From an uncultured Gammaproteobacteria bacterium (GTDB taxonomy: Bacteria > Pseudomonadota > Gammaproteobacteria > Eutrophobiales > Eutrophobiaceae): a DNA stretch of 40,341 nucleotides. This document shows positions 18,514 through 27,499 of the stretch, piece after piece (the stretch's first letter is position 1; each line of letters begins with the position of its first letter). The notes beneath the pieces were generated by a model. It ran no database searches. It was given only the letters and a program-made list of their open reading frames with translations, and was not told the DNA's origin. Position numbers and translations under genes: made by a program. The stretch covers positions 1-40,341 of the forward strand of contig CALKEZ010000050.1 in assembly GCA_938084745.1 (NCBI GenBank), in the 5' to 3' direction.

Positions 18514-18604
18514 CGACTGCAGATGGCGATTGCGACACCACCATGCAGGTTTAAACTCGCTGTTAATGATTTTGTGTGTGTTGATGGAGGAAAATCCTTA
18601 GTGA

Positions 18605-19498
18605 TTATTTCTGATCATCAATATGTCGTTGCAAGATACCTTGATAATGTTCGATACGTCGGTCACGGAAATAGGGCCAGATGCGTCTTGTTTGTTCTGT
18701 TTTATCCAGATCTATTTCAGCGATAATAACGCAGTCGTCTTCGGGTGTGGCCTTGGCGAGTGTTTCGCCCTGTTGGCCAGTGATAAAACTTGAGCCCCAG
18801 AACTGTGTTGCATTGTCATTACCGCCATCAAGATCTTCCAGACCAATTCGATTACTGACGATAACGGGCAGGTTATTCGCAATCGCATGCGATTTTTGGA
18901 TGGTTATCCAGGCATTACGTTGCCGTATTTTTTCCTGTTCTGTTTCAGCCGGTTCCCAACCGATAGCACTGGGGAACAAGAGTAACTCCGCCCCGGATAA
19001 CGCCATGATTCGTGCTGCTTCCGGATACCATTGATCCCAGCAAATCAAAACTCCCAAACGACCAATTGAGGTATCAATCGGAATGAAACCTTGATCACCG
19101 GGAGTGAAATAATATTTTTCATAAAAGCCCGGGTCGTCTGGTATATGCATTTTTCTGTAGATGCCTGCAAGACTGCCATCTTTTTCAATGACTATAGCTG
19201 TATTGTGATAAAGACCTTTCGCTCGTTTTTCGAAAACAGTAGCAACGATAATAATATTATGTTGTTTTGCAACAGCCTGGAGTGCTTCTGTAGTCTTCCC
19301 GGGAATAGGCTCAGCCAGATCGTAATTGTCTGGATCTTCGGTAATACAAAAATAAGTCGACATGCTCAGTTCCGGTAGCAATACGAGGTCCGCACCTTGT
19401 GTCGCTGCCTTTTCTATACCAGCGATACCGGCTTTCAGGTTTGCTTCATAGTTTTCACTACAAGCATGTTGAACAACAGCGGCCTTAATCTTACTCAT
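18605..19498 (-). CDS. aguB: N-carbamoylputrescine amidase
   Basis: A nitrilase-superfamily amidase that converts N-carbamoylputrescine to putrescine, CO2 and ammonia. The catalytic triad is visible as E43 (LLPELS), K116 (IYRKMHIPDD) and C153 (VLICWDQWYPEAAR). The signature DDPGFYEKYYFTPGD is typical of this subfamily. The open frame begins at 19537, but the homologous N-terminus MSKIKAAVVQHAC starts at ATG 19498, giving 297 residues. That ATG shares one base with the aguA stop (TAATG), so the two genes are coupled and make a two-step agmatine-to-putrescine route. Confidence 0.95.
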   Translation of the reverse strand: MSKIKAAVVQHACSENYEANLKAGIAGIEKAATQGADLVLLPELSMSTYFCITEDPDNYDLAEPIPGKTTEALQAVAKQHNIIIVATVFEKRAKGLYHNTAIVIEKDGSLAGIYRKMHIPDDPGFYEKYYFTPGDQGFIPIDTSIGRLGVLICWDQWYPEAARIMALSGAELLLFPSAIGWEPAETEQEKIRQRNAWITIQKSHAIANNLPVIVSNRIGLEDLDGGNDNATQFWGSSFITGQQGETLAKATPEDDCVIIAEIDLDKTEQTRRIWPYFRDRRIEHYQGILQRHIDDQK

Positions 19499-20541
19499 TA
19501 ATGTAACACTCCCGCTGGAAGTTGCATGGTTGCACAATGCAAACTGCCAAATTGTTTAATCATTGCTGTTGAGTTAATCCCGATAATACGTCGTTCCGGG
19601 AAACACTGCTGCAACATTTCCAGTGCCTGTTTATCTTGCGGCACATTATAAACTGGAATCAATACAGCCTGATTGATAATCAAAAAATTTGCATAAGATG
19701 CGGGCAGGGTTAGTCCTTCATGTTCAATATTGTCTGGCATCATCAAGGGTATCAATTTATAGGGATGGCCATCGGCTTGTTTTAATGACTTTAATTCTGC
19801 GGCCATTAGCTTAAGTGAATCATAATCCGGATTGCTTTCATCATCACAGGCACAATATACAATCGTCTCGCGATCGACAAATCGGGCAAGGTTATCTATA
19901 TGACTGTCGGTGTCATCGCCACTTAAGCTACCATGATCGAGCCAATGTACTGTGCTGGCACCAAGATACTTTTTTAATGACACCTCAAGTTCCGCTTTAC
20001 TTCTATCCGGGTGTCGTTTCAATAAGCACTGTGAGGTTGTCAGTATCGTGCCATGACCATCAGACTCAACGCTGCCACCTTCGAGGATGAAGTCGCAATC
20101 AGCCATTTTATTTTCATCAAAATAGCCTTTCTGGTGGAGATGTCTTGAGACACCATTATCTAGTTCGGAGTTGTATTTGTTGCCCCAGCTATTAAAGGTG
20201 AAGTTTTGTAACTGCAGGCTGCCATCACAACGAACGGTGATTGGGCCATAATCCCTGCACCAGGTGTCATTCGTCTTGCATACACTTAAATGGTAAGTGC
20301 CCTTTGTGATGGCACTGTCATTGAATAAATTTGCGATCGATTCTTTATGTTGCTCGTCGTAACAAACGATTAGTAATTTTTCGTATTGGCTAATGGCCTT
20401 GCACATGTCCAGATAAACCTGTCCAATTTCATCAAGGTTATCTTTCCAGTCACTTTCCGAGTGTGGCCAAGCCAACAGAATACCGGACTGTGCCTCCCAT
20501 TCTGCAGGCAGTTCAATTTTTTCTTCATGCGTCGATAGCAT
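19498..20541 (-). CDS. aguA: Agmatine deiminase
   Basis: Hydrolyses agmatine to N-carbamoylputrescine and ammonia. It belongs to the peptidyl-arginine-deiminase (PPAD) family in the guanidino-group-modifying superfamily. Motifs are LPAEWEAQSGILLAWPH, NDTWCRDYGPI, ILEGGSVESDGHGTILTTSQCLL, HGSLSGDDTDSHIDNLARF and the nucleophile C336 in GSLHCAT. The open frame begins at 20589, but ATG 20541 gives a normal 347-residue protein starting MLSTHEEKIELPAEW. It overlaps the ygfZ end by 17 bases in a different frame. The placement directly after the sdh-ygfZ run is unusual and suggests read-through transcription. Together with aguB it supplies putrescine from arginine-derived agmatine; no arginine decarboxylase is seen. 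Confidence 0.94.
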   Translation of the reverse strand: MLSTHEEKIELPAEWEAQSGILLAWPHSESDWKDNLDEIGQVYLDMCKAISQYEKLLIVCYDEQHKESIANLFNDSAITKGTYHLSVCKTNDTWCRDYGPITVRCDGSLQLQNFTFNSWGNKYNSELDNGVSRHLHQKGYFDENKMADCDFILEGGSVESDGHGTILTTSQCLLKRHPDRSKAELEVSLKKYLGASTVHWLDHGSLSGDDTDSHIDNLARFVDRETIVYCACDDESNPDYDSLKLMAAELKSLKQADGHPYKLIPLMMPDNIEHEGLTLPASYANFLIINQAVLIPVYNVPQDKQALEMLQQCFPERRIIGINSTAMIKQFGSLHCATMQLPAGVLH

Positions 20542-21532
20542 AGGGCAGTTCCATGATTGAAACATCATGCACACATTTAGTGTCAGCAAACAGCGGTTCG
20601 TTTATTTTATCTGATTCGATGACCGCCAGGGCGTAACATAGGCCGTCGGGATGGGGTCCTGAATTGATAACCGTGCCGATTTTGTTGTCTGATTCTTTTA
20701 GATAGATAAAGTCACCAACAGTTAATGATTGAGACGTGTTAATTAGCTGCAATCGTTTTTTTACTTGTCCACGGTAATGTAAACGTGCGATGACTTCCTG
20801 CCCTGGATAACAGCCTTTTTTGTAACTCAAAGCCTTGAGTGCGTCGAGGTTCAACATTTGTGGTAAATACTGTTCCTGCGTTGCGGAGGTAATCCACGGT
20901 AGACCAGCCAGGATATCCAATAGACTCCATATCAAACTACCCACCAGCATAAACTGATTCTTGAGTACGTTTAGCTGATTGATTAATGCCTCTACGCTGC
21001 CGGTAAGCAGGTAACGACCAGAGCCATCAGGGTGAGAAATGATTATCAACCCATCAAACGCATAAACGGCGCCGGGCTCTGTTGGAATGTTTTCATCTAA
21101 TATAGCGAGATCGCTGGTATTAGCGAGACCAAGCAAAGGTGATGACTCTGAAATATCATTTATAGTGACGTCAGAACGCATCACGAACATGGTCAGTCTT
21201 TTTTGCACAAACGCTTTTAACTCGCGCTTGAAAATTAACAGATAACTTGTACCGGTATTAATAATCAAAAAGTTTGTTATCAATTGCCCTTTGGGATTAC
21301 ACCATGCGGAGAGTTGTGCTGCAGGCTGATCAATCAGATTGAGATCATTGATGAGTTGACCGTGTAAAAACAGATGTCGATCGTTACCCTCAACCGCTAG
21401 CATTGCAAAGTCGGACAGGGGCGAGATTAAAGCGGTTTCTTTAAGGTTCAGAGCAGATGTATCAAAGTCAATAACATCATCTTTTATTGTTGCGCCTTGT
21501 TGTAACAGGAAGGCTTGCCAAGTGTCTTGCAT
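20525..21532 (-). CDS. ygfZ: YgfZ folate-binding Fe-S cluster maturation protein
   Basis: A GcvT-like protein that uses tetrahydrofolate and supports Fe-S enzyme repair or assembly and MnmE/MiaB-dependent tRNA modification. It has 335 residues (E. coli 326). The family signature K-G-C-Y-x-G-Q-E is present as KKGCYPGQEV with C241. Sequence around FLHGQLINDL and GQLITNFLI fits the aminomethyltransferase-like fold. It is located directly after sdhE in the sdh run. Since SdhB carries three Fe-S clusters, the context fits a maturation role. Confidence 0.92.
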   Translation of the reverse strand: MQDTWQAFLLQQGATIKDDVIDFDTSALNLKETALISPLSDFAMLAVEGNDRHLFLHGQLINDLNLIDQPAAQLSAWCNPKGQLITNFLIINTGTSYLLIFKRELKAFVQKRLTMFVMRSDVTINDISESSPLLGLANTSDLAILDENIPTEPGAVYAFDGLIIISHPDGSGRYLLTGSVEALINQLNVLKNQFMLVGSLIWSLLDILAGLPWITSATQEQYLPQMLNLDALKALSYKKGCYPGQEVIARLHYRGQVKKRLQLINTSQSLTVGDFIYLKESDNKIGTVINSGPHPDGLCYALAVIESDKINEPLFADTKCVHDVSIMELPYAIDA

Positions 21533-21541
21533 AATTGTGGG

Positions 21542-21790
21542 TTAGCCTATGTGTCTGGATTCACAGATACGTGTAATGATTTTTTTTAAGGCAACATCTT
21601 CCGGTTCACCTTTGCCCATTATCCAGTTGAGAATATCCAGATCAGGTTCATCCAATAGCTGCACAAATGCTTTTTTATCGTCATCAGCAAGCGTTGCGTA
21701 TGACTGCTCGAGAAACTCCGTCAATACAATATCCATTTCCCGTATTCCACGCCGGCAACGCCAGAGAAGACGGGAACGTTCGGCTTCCAT
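21542..21790 (-). CDS. sdhE: FAD assembly factor SdhE
   Basis: An 82-residue protein of the SdhE/Sdh5 (YgfY, CptB) family that promotes covalent attachment of FAD to SdhA. The RGxxE motif is R14-G15-I-R-E18 (WRCRRGIREMD), followed by the predicted helices DIVLTEFLEQSY and FVQLLDEPDLDILNWIMG. Its start ATG at 21790 abuts the sdhB stop with no gap. In some older annotations the family is called an antitoxin; here the sdh operon context and the intact RGxxE support the flavinylation role. Confidence 0.95.
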   Translation of the reverse strand: MEAERSRLLWRCRRGIREMDIVLTEFLEQSYATLADDDKKAFVQLLDEPDLDILNWIMGKGEPEDVALKKIITRICESRHIG

Positions 21791-22573
21791 TTAAACGGTA
21801 CGAGACACCATCAGTTTTTTGATCTCGGCGATTGCTTTCGCCGGGTTCAAACCTTTGGGACAGGTATTGGTACAGTTCATGATGGTATGACAACGATATA
21901 AACGGAATGGATCTTCCAGATCATCCAGGCGTTCGCCGGTATATTCATCACGGCTATCGATTATCCAGCGATAAGCCTGCAATAAAATAGCAGGGCCCAG
22001 ATAACGGTCACTATTCCACCAGTAACTCGGACAGCTGGTCGAACAACAGGCACAAAGAATACATTCATAGAGACCATCGAGTTTTTCACGTTCTTCTTTT
22101 GATTGAAGTCGCTCTGCATCAGGCGGAAGTGCCGATTGGGTCTGCATCCACGGTTTAATAGAGGCGTATTGTGCATAGAAGTGGGTCAAGTCGGGTACCA
22201 GATCCTTAATCACAGGCATATGCGGTAGCGGATAGATGGCAACCTCACCATCAAACTCATCAATGGCTTTGGTACATGCCAGCGTATTCGTGCCGCCAAT
22301 ATTCATGGCGCAGGATCCACAGATACCTTCACGGCAAGAACGTCGAAAGGTCAGGGTTGAGTCGATTTCATTTTTGATATAAATGATTGCGTCCAAAACC
22401 ATAGGACCACAGTTATCAAGATTGATCTCATACGAGTCGAGTCTTGGGTTTTCACCTGAGTCAGGTTCCCAACGATAAACACGGAATGTTTTTTTATTCG
22501 TAGCACCTTCAGCATGAGCAAAGGTTTTGCCAAGTTTAACTTTAGAATTTTTAGGTAATGTAAATTCAGCCAT
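21791..22573 (-). CDS. sdhB: Succinate dehydrogenase iron-sulfur subunit
   Basis: The electron-transfer subunit of complex II on the cytoplasmic face of the inner membrane. It has 260 residues, about 20 more than E. coli SdhB, mainly at the N-terminus. Cluster ligands are complete: [2Fe-2S] C80, C85, C88 and C100; [4Fe-4S] C171, C174, C177 and C238; [3Fe-4S] C181, C228 and C234. The context [13 protein letters not shown] and [16 protein letters not shown] is canonical. It lies 17 bases after sdhA and directly before sdhE. The AGAGAA ribosome-binding site is modest. Confidence 0.96.
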   Translation of the reverse strand: MAEFTLPKNSKVKLGKTFAHAEGATNKKTFRVYRWEPDSGENPRLDSYEINLDNCGPMVLDAIIYIKNEIDSTLTFRRSCREGICGSCAMNIGGTNTLACTKAIDEFDGEVAIYPLPHMPVIKDLVPDLTHFYAQYASIKPWMQTQSALPPDAERLQSKEEREKLDGLYECILCACCSTSCPSYWWNSDRYLGPAILLQAYRWIIDSRDEYTGERLDDLEDPFRLYRCHTIMNCTNTCPKGLNPAKAIAEIKKLMVSRTV

Positions 22574-22590
22574 AGCGGTTCTCTAATTAT

Positions 22591-24378
22591 TTAATAGACA
22601 CGTTTCTTGGGTGGGAACACTTCAACTTCGTCAGTCAATGTAAACATATGTACTGGACGATACTCGAAACTGACTTCACCTTTATCACTGAATGAGGCCA
22701 ATGTATGCTTCATCCAGTTTTCATCGTCACGTTCGGGGAAATCTTCTCGTGCATGACCACCACGGCTTTCCTGGCGGTTGTAAGCGGAATGGATGCTGAC
22801 CATGGCACAACGCAAAAGATTGTCGAGTTCCAGTGCTTCAACCAGGTCGGTATTCCAGACCATACTTTTATCGTCGATTTTTATCTGTGAGTAAGACTCC
22901 CAGATGTCGGCCATTTTATCGATACCCTGTTTCAGGGTTTCGCCGGTACGAAATACAGCAGCGTCATTTTGCATAGTACGTTGCATGTTATTACGAATTT
23001 CTGCAGTCTTGATTGAACCCTTGTTGTTACGTAGCTTATCGAGACGGTCCAGACCTTCCTGGCCTGCATTCGGCATCGATTTATGCGCTTGTCCCGGTTT
23101 GATATTTTCAGCGCAATAATTTGCAGCAGAACGACCAAACACAATCAAGTCGAGTAAAGAGTTAGAGCCTAAACGATTGGCGCCATGAACCGATACACAT
23201 GCCGCTTCACCAATAGACATTAATCCTTCAACGACTGTATCCGGATCGCCATTCTTTAAAGTAACTACCTGACCATGGTAATTGGTCTGAATGCCACCCA
23301 TGTTGTAATGCACGGTTGGAATAACCGGGATAGGTTCTTTGGTTACATCAACACCGGCAAAGATATGAGCCGATTCAGCAATGCCTGGAAGACGTTCATT
23401 AATTACTTCCGGACCTAAATGTTCTAAATGAAGGTGGATATGATCTTTATCCTTACCGACACCACGACCTTCACGAATTTCTATAGTCATGGAACGACTG
23501 ACAACGTCTCTTGACGCCAGGTCTTTCGCCGATGGCGCATAACGTTCCATGAAACGTTCGCCTTCAGAGTTGGTAAGGTAACCGCCTTCTCCACGCACGC
23601 CTTCGGTAATTAAACAGCCAGAGCCATAAATGCCGGTTGGATGAAACTGGATGAACTCCATATCCTGCAGCGGTAAACCGGCACGTAAGACCATGCCATT
23701 ACCATCACCGGTACAAGTATGTGCCGAGGTCGCGGAGAAATACGAACGTCCATAACCACCCGTTGCGAGTACCACCTGGTGTGCACGGAAACGATGAATC
23801 TTGCCGTCTTCAAGGTTCCAGGCCATAACGCCACGACAAACACCGTCATCGTCCATGATCAGGTCAAAAGCAAAGTATTCGATAAAGAATTCAGCTTCAT
23901 GTTTTAAGGATTGTTGATAAAGCGTGTGCAGGATTGCGTGGCCGGTACGGTCAGCAGCTGCGCAGGTACGTTGTGCAGTACCTTCACCGTAATTTGTCGT
24001 CATGCCACCAAACGGGCGTTGATAAATTTTGCCTTCTTCAGTACGCGAGAAGGGCACACCTTGATGTTCAAGCTCAATCACTGCGGGGACCGCTTCACGA
24101 CACATATACTCAATCGCATCCTGATCACCTAACCAGTCTGAACCTTTGACCGTGTCATACATATGCCAGCGCCAATCATCTTCGCCCATGTTGCCCAGCG
24201 AGGCACTCATGCCACCTTGAGCCGCAACAGTATGACTACGTGTTGGAAACACCTTGGTGATACAAGCAGTTTTAAGTCCTTTAGCGGCCATACCAAACGT
24301 GGCTCTCAGTCCGGCGCCACCGGCACCGACCACGACGATATCGTATTTATGTTCAATAATTTCGTATGAATTTGTCAT
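22591..24378 (-). CDS. sdhA: Succinate dehydrogenase flavoprotein subunit
   Basis: Catalytic subunit oxidising succinate to fumarate with covalently bound FAD. The 595 residues match the family. The dinucleotide fold [12 protein letters not shown] (16-27), the covalent-FAD histidine H49 in [12 protein letters not shown], and the active-site regions [22 protein letters not shown] and [10 protein letters not shown] are all present. The C-terminal [18 protein letters not shown] is typical of aerobic SdhA rather than FrdA. Its neighbour SdhE would flavinylate it. Confidence 0.97.
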   Translation of the reverse strand: MTNSYEIIEHKYDIVVVGAGGAGLRATFGMAAKGLKTACITKVFPTRSHTVAAQGGMSASLGNMGEDDWRWHMYDTVKGSDWLGDQDAIEYMCREAVPAVIELEHQGVPFSRTEEGKIYQRPFGGMTTNYGEGTAQRTCAAADRTGHAILHTLYQQSLKHEAEFFIEYFAFDLIMDDDGVCRGVMAWNLEDGKIHRFRAHQVVLATGGYGRSYFSATSAHTCTGDGNGMVLRAGLPLQDMEFIQFHPTGIYGSGCLITEGVRGEGGYLTNSEGERFMERYAPSAKDLASRDVVSRSMTIEIREGRGVGKDKDHIHLHLEHLGPEVINERLPGIAESAHIFAGVDVTKEPIPVIPTVHYNMGGIQTNYHGQVVTLKNGDPDTVVEGLMSIGEAACVSVHGANRLGSNSLLDLIVFGRSAANYCAENIKPGQAHKSMPNAGQEGLDRLDKLRNNKGSIKTAEIRNNMQRTMQNDAAVFRTGETLKQGIDKMADIWESYSQIKIDDKSMVWNTDLVEALELDNLLRCAMVSIHSAYNRQESRGGHAREDFPERDDENWMKHTLASFSDKGEVSFEYRPVHMFTLTDEVEVFPPKKRVY

Positions 24379-24384
24379 TATTAT

Positions 24385-24765
24385 TTACAGTCCTAAATAA
24401 ACCTTTAACACGGCAATTGCAGCACTTAATCCCGCCAGCAATGCCAGAAACTTGATCAGAATCAGACAAGCAATTTTTTGCCACTCAGATTCGATGTAAT
24501 CTTCTATTACAACCTGCACACCCAGTGCTGCATGGTAGTAGAGCGAGATTATAAACAGCAGCATTAACACGGCTTGCAATGGGTTAGCTAACCAGGCAAC
24601 GACAGTTGCATAATCGGCACCGGTAACGACGACCAGCGAATAGATAAACCATAGACTAAGTGGAACCAGGGCAAGGGCTGTCAGACGTTGTGACCACCAG
24701 TGATGCACACCTTCTTTTGCTGAACCTAAACCGCGCACGCGTCCGAGAGGGCTTTGTAAACTCAT
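24385..24765 (-). CDS. sdhD: Succinate dehydrogenase membrane anchor subunit SdhD
   Basis: A small membrane anchor with three transmembrane helices that shares the haem b and quinone site with SdhC. The 126 residues contain VHHWWSQRLTALALVPLSLWF near the N-terminus and YYHAALGVQVVIEDYIES, where H is the probable haem or structural histidine and the DY pair matches the quinone-site tyrosine region. The ATG overlaps the sdhC stop by four bases. The stop lies 6 bases before the sdhA start. Confidence 0.93.
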   Translation of the reverse strand: MSLQSPLGRVRGLGSAKEGVHHWWSQRLTALALVPLSLWFIYSLVVVTGADYATVVAWLANPLQAVLMLLFIISLYYHAALGVQVVIEDYIESEWQKIACLILIKFLALLAGLSAAIAVLKVYLGL

Positions 24766-25145
24766 AACGCACCTCCCAGCAGGAGGGTCACTACTGTCAA
24801 TATAATACTGCTGATAAGAACAGCGTAACCGGATTTATAGGTCGTTGATATCTCAAGACCCATACCAACATCCCAGAATAAATGCCTGATGCCATTTGCC
24901 AGATGGAAATAAAGTGAAAATACAAAGGCGACAAGTATTATTTTTCCATACCAGGCAGTGATATGTTGATGCAGGTTGTTGAATGCGACCTCACCTGAAG
25001 CAAGTCCGACTAACCAGCAACTAAGTAGCAACGCACCCAGACTAAGGAAGACACCAGTACCTCTGTGCGTAATCGATAAGATCGATGTCAGTTGAGGTTT
25101 ATAGATTTGTAAATGGGGTGATAACGGTCGTTTCACCGATTCCAT
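24762..25145 (-). CDS. sdhC: Succinate dehydrogenase cytochrome b556 subunit SdhC
   Basis: A membrane anchor binding haem b and ubiquinone. The 127 residues start with RPLSPHLQIYKPQLTSILSITHRGTG, the SdhC signature including the serine and arginine of the quinone site. The haem ligand is H81 in YFHLANGIRHLFWDVG. There are three membrane segments. The AGAGGAT ribosome-binding site is close upstream of ATG 25145. It is preceded on the same strand, after 75 bases, by a small SdhAF4-like gene; this spacer contains an inverted repeat. Confidence 0.95.
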   Translation of the reverse strand: MESVKRPLSPHLQIYKPQLTSILSITHRGTGVFLSLGALLLSCWLVGLASGEVAFNNLHQHITAWYGKIILVAFVFSLYFHLANGIRHLFWDVGMGLEISTTYKSGYAVLISSIILTVVTLLLGGAL

Positions 25146-25179
25146 GATTGATATCCTCTAAAGTAATTTATTGTGTTTT

Positions 25180-25200
25180 GACCTGTTGTAAATACAGGTC
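25180..25200. promoter_or_regulatory. Inverted repeat in the sdhC upstream region
   Basis: GACCTGT (25180-25186) and ACAGGTC (25194-25200) form a perfect seven-base inverted repeat around a seven-base AT-rich centre, about 35 bases before the sdhC ATG on the minus strand. On the minus strand it is followed by AAAACAC rather than a T-tract, so it is not an intrinsic terminator for the operon. It could be an operator or a leader hairpin. Confidence 0.4.
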
Positions 25201-25220
25201 GTGTCGATTAGCTATATTTA

Positions 25221-25463
<243 letters not shown>

Positions 25464-25530
25464 TTAGAGCAAAAATCACGTTAGAATGTTCATTTAATGT
25501 AATGGATTTCAACACTACTTAAAATATGTC

Positions 25531-25995
25531 ATGGACAGACGCGAAAACCCGTTTTTACTAACAATTAGACTGCCTCTAAAACCGTCGCCAACAATCGTTA
25601 ATGCGACTATTTTGGTGCATGTTTTATCAATGTTTCTGCCCTGGTTAACGGGTTTAGCCTTCACCATTAAAATACTTCTGACAATTTGTTCAGCTTTTAG
25701 CTTACTTTATTTGTTGTATCGATACCGTTTGTCCTCGACGAGACAAGATGTAGCAGAATTGATCCTGAATCAGGAAGATGATTGGCTGATAAAAAGCAGT
25801 AACGGTGAGATACATAGCGCTACCCTCGGAGACTCGCTGTTTGTGCATCCCTTACTAACGATTATTTTATTACGATACGCTGATTCCAGTGAATATTTTA
25901 TGTTTACGCCCGAGAATACAGATGCTGATTCATTTAGACGCCTTCGTGTCCGACTTCGGTTTAAAGTTGATGTGGATAAACAGCTTAGTCCCTAG
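25531..25995 (+). CDS. YgfX-like small membrane protein
   Basis: A 154-residue protein with two adjacent membrane segments (about 22-62: ATILVHVLSMFLPWL then IKILLTICSAFSLLYLLY), followed by a small soluble beta-rich domain ending DADSFRRLRVRLRF. Layout, the histidine before FLPWL and the terminal D-x-F-R-R-L-R-V motif resemble the YgfX (CptA) family, which in E. coli is encoded with sdhE (ygfY). Divergent from the sdh run, it would fit a link to SdhE. Sequence similarity to YgfX is at fold and motif level only. It is convergent with and nearly touches the downstream gene (4-base overlap of ends). Confidence 0.6.
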   Translation: MDRRENPFLLTIRLPLKPSPTIVNATILVHVLSMFLPWLTGLAFTIKILLTICSAFSLLYLLYRYRLSSTRQDVAELILNQEDDWLIKSSNGEIHSATLGDSLFVHPLLTIILLRYADSSEYFMFTPENTDADSFRRLRVRLRFKVDVDKQLSP

Positions 25996-26846
25996 CTAAA
26001 AAAATGTGTCCACCAGGCAATCCATAGCTTTCTGATGGGCGTTAGACTTGTATTAGTATTTAAAAGTCGGCATCCGTCATTCAGGATTTCATTACAGGTC
26101 TTAAGGGTGAGACGGTTTAAAATCAACGCGTGCTGATTAACCGCCTTATCATCTTCTTGTAAATCGTTATAGATGTTGTTAAGTCGTGATATTAACTCCA
26201 GTAATAATGGCGAAAAAATCTCTGTCTGCTGTATCGTTTTGTTTTGGGCATCGTTACGTAAACTATAGAGTTGCTGATGTTTGATAATGTTAGCCGGAAT
26301 AATACAGCGAGTCTCGGTGATGTAGGTATTTGGCTCTTGTAGGCAACGTATAAAATGATAAATAGCGCCCATGTCACGGAATCGTTTTATCGAAACAGCA
26401 GAAGGTTTTTGTAACTGCTGCGAACATTGGTGCCAAACTTCACCTGCAGTTAAATCATATAAAGTCAGGATGTTATCCAGGGTTTCCATTTGCTCGATAA
26501 ATAAAAATTGCTCATGACTTTCGATTATGGAATTGAAGGCTGATTTTAACTCGTGATCTAGCAGAATTATTTTTTTTAAGTGTTTCGTGATGGGGTGGCG
26601 TGGTTGTTCAGTAAACAGTCGCTCAATCTCTTCTTGCCACCAATGCAGTTTTACTCGTGCAATACCCGGGTCTGAACATTCGCTGATAACATCGCTGAGT
26701 TCATAGAGAAACGCATGCAGACCGATAATGATGTTTTTATTTTTTGCTTGTTCAAACAGTGTTGCATAGTAGAGATTAGAGCCATCAGGAATAGCTTTAT
26801 TGATACAATAGTCGCGTTCTAAAGTATTACTAGATACAGAGTTCAC
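25992..26846 (-). CDS. Squalene/phytoene-synthase-fold protein, probably non-catalytic
   Basis: A 284-residue helical protein with the isoprenyl synthase (squalene/phytoene synthase) pattern: YYATLFEQ, IIGLHAFLYELSDVISE, DPGIARVKLHWWQEEIERL. In true synthases two aspartate-rich motifs bind Mg-diphosphate. Here the first is reduced to DVISE, and the second (normally RD..ED before GR.YLP) reads RCLQEPNTYITETRCIIP, so catalysis looks lost. This resembles the NDUFAF6 branch, which assists complex I assembly in mitochondria. The GTG start at 26846 overlaps the gph end by 17 bases. Its place between sdh genes and gph-ubiG suggests a respiratory or quinone-related role, but this is inference. Confidence 0.7.
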   Translation of the reverse strand: MNSVSSNTLERDYCINKAIPDGSNLYYATLFEQAKNKNIIIGLHAFLYELSDVISECSDPGIARVKLHWWQEEIERLFTEQPRHPITKHLKKIILLDHELKSAFNSIIESHEQFLFIEQMETLDNILTLYDLTAGEVWHQCSQQLQKPSAVSIKRFRDMGAIYHFIRCLQEPNTYITETRCIIPANIIKHQQLYSLRNDAQNKTIQQTEIFSPLLLELISRLNNIYNDLQEDDKAVNQHALILNRLTLKTCNEILNDGCRLLNTNTSLTPIRKLWIAWWTHFFS

Positions 26847-27492
26847 TGAGTTTATTGCTTATTTCATGTGGGCTGGAGACCATGCCGTCTGCACACCAAC
26901 TGGCAGGGTCATCATCTTTATCGATATAACCATAGAGTGCGACCAGCGTTTTTGTTCCGGCACGTCGTCCTGCTTCTATATCACGTTGAGCATCGCCGAT
27001 ATATATCGTCATAGCAGGGTCTGATTGCATCAGTTTACACGCATGTAGTATGGGGGCAGGGTGTGGTTTGCGATGTTCCAGCGTGTCACCGCTAACAACA
27101 CAGGCGGCACGTTTATCGAGTGACATAGCGGCTAGTAATGGGTCTGTTAGCCATGAAGGTTTATTCGTTACAATTCCCCAGGGTTTGTTGGTATTTTCAA
27201 ATGATACCAATAGCTTCTCCATCCCCTCAAACAATTGTGTTTCCCTTGCAATGTTAGCGCGATAATTATTTAGAAACTCCTCTCGAATAGTGTCAAAGCC
27301 AGCGTCGCCTTCCTCCAGATCAAAGGCGAGTTTGATCATCGCATTACCGCCCAAAGAGACAGTAGGACGAATAATTTCTTTAGGCAAAATGGCAAGATCA
27401 TGTTTTAAGCGGATAGCATTAAGGGCATTTGCCAGGTCGTCTGCGGTGTCTGCCAATGTGCCATCAAGGTCAAAAAGGATATGTTCAATCAT
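26830..27492 (-). CDS. gph: Phosphoglycolate phosphatase-like HAD hydrolase
   Basis: A HAD-superfamily phosphatase, 220 residues. Motif I FDLDGTLADTADDL carries the nucleophile and acid aspartates, motif II is IVTNKP, the motif III lysine lies in the HRKPHPAPILHACK region, and motif IV is YIGDAQRDIEAGRRAG. A cap domain of the Gph type lies after motif I. It hydrolyses 2-phosphoglycolate in the best-known members; pairing with ubiG immediately upstream (8-base gap) is frequent in gammaproteobacteria and supports the gph name. A MupP-type role (MurNAc-6-phosphate phosphatase) is an alternative for gph paralogues in this exact position beside ubiG. Confidence 0.85.
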   Translation of the reverse strand: MIEHILFDLDGTLADTADDLANALNAIRLKHDLAILPKEIIRPTVSLGGNAMIKLAFDLEEGDAGFDTIREEFLNNYRANIARETQLFEGMEKLLVSFENTNKPWGIVTNKPSWLTDPLLAAMSLDKRAACVVSGDTLEHRKPHPAPILHACKLMQSDPAMTIYIGDAQRDIEAGRRAGTKTLVALYGYIDKDDDPASWCADGMVSSPHEISNKLSELCI

Positions 27493-27499
27493 GTTTTTA

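Noticed and set aside
21542..21790. Toxin-antitoxin reading of the SdhE-like and YgfX-like genes (CptB/CptA)
   Set aside because: SdhE has the intact RGxxE flavinylation motif and lies in the sdh run; the YgfX-like gene is distant and on the other strand. The maturation role is simpler.
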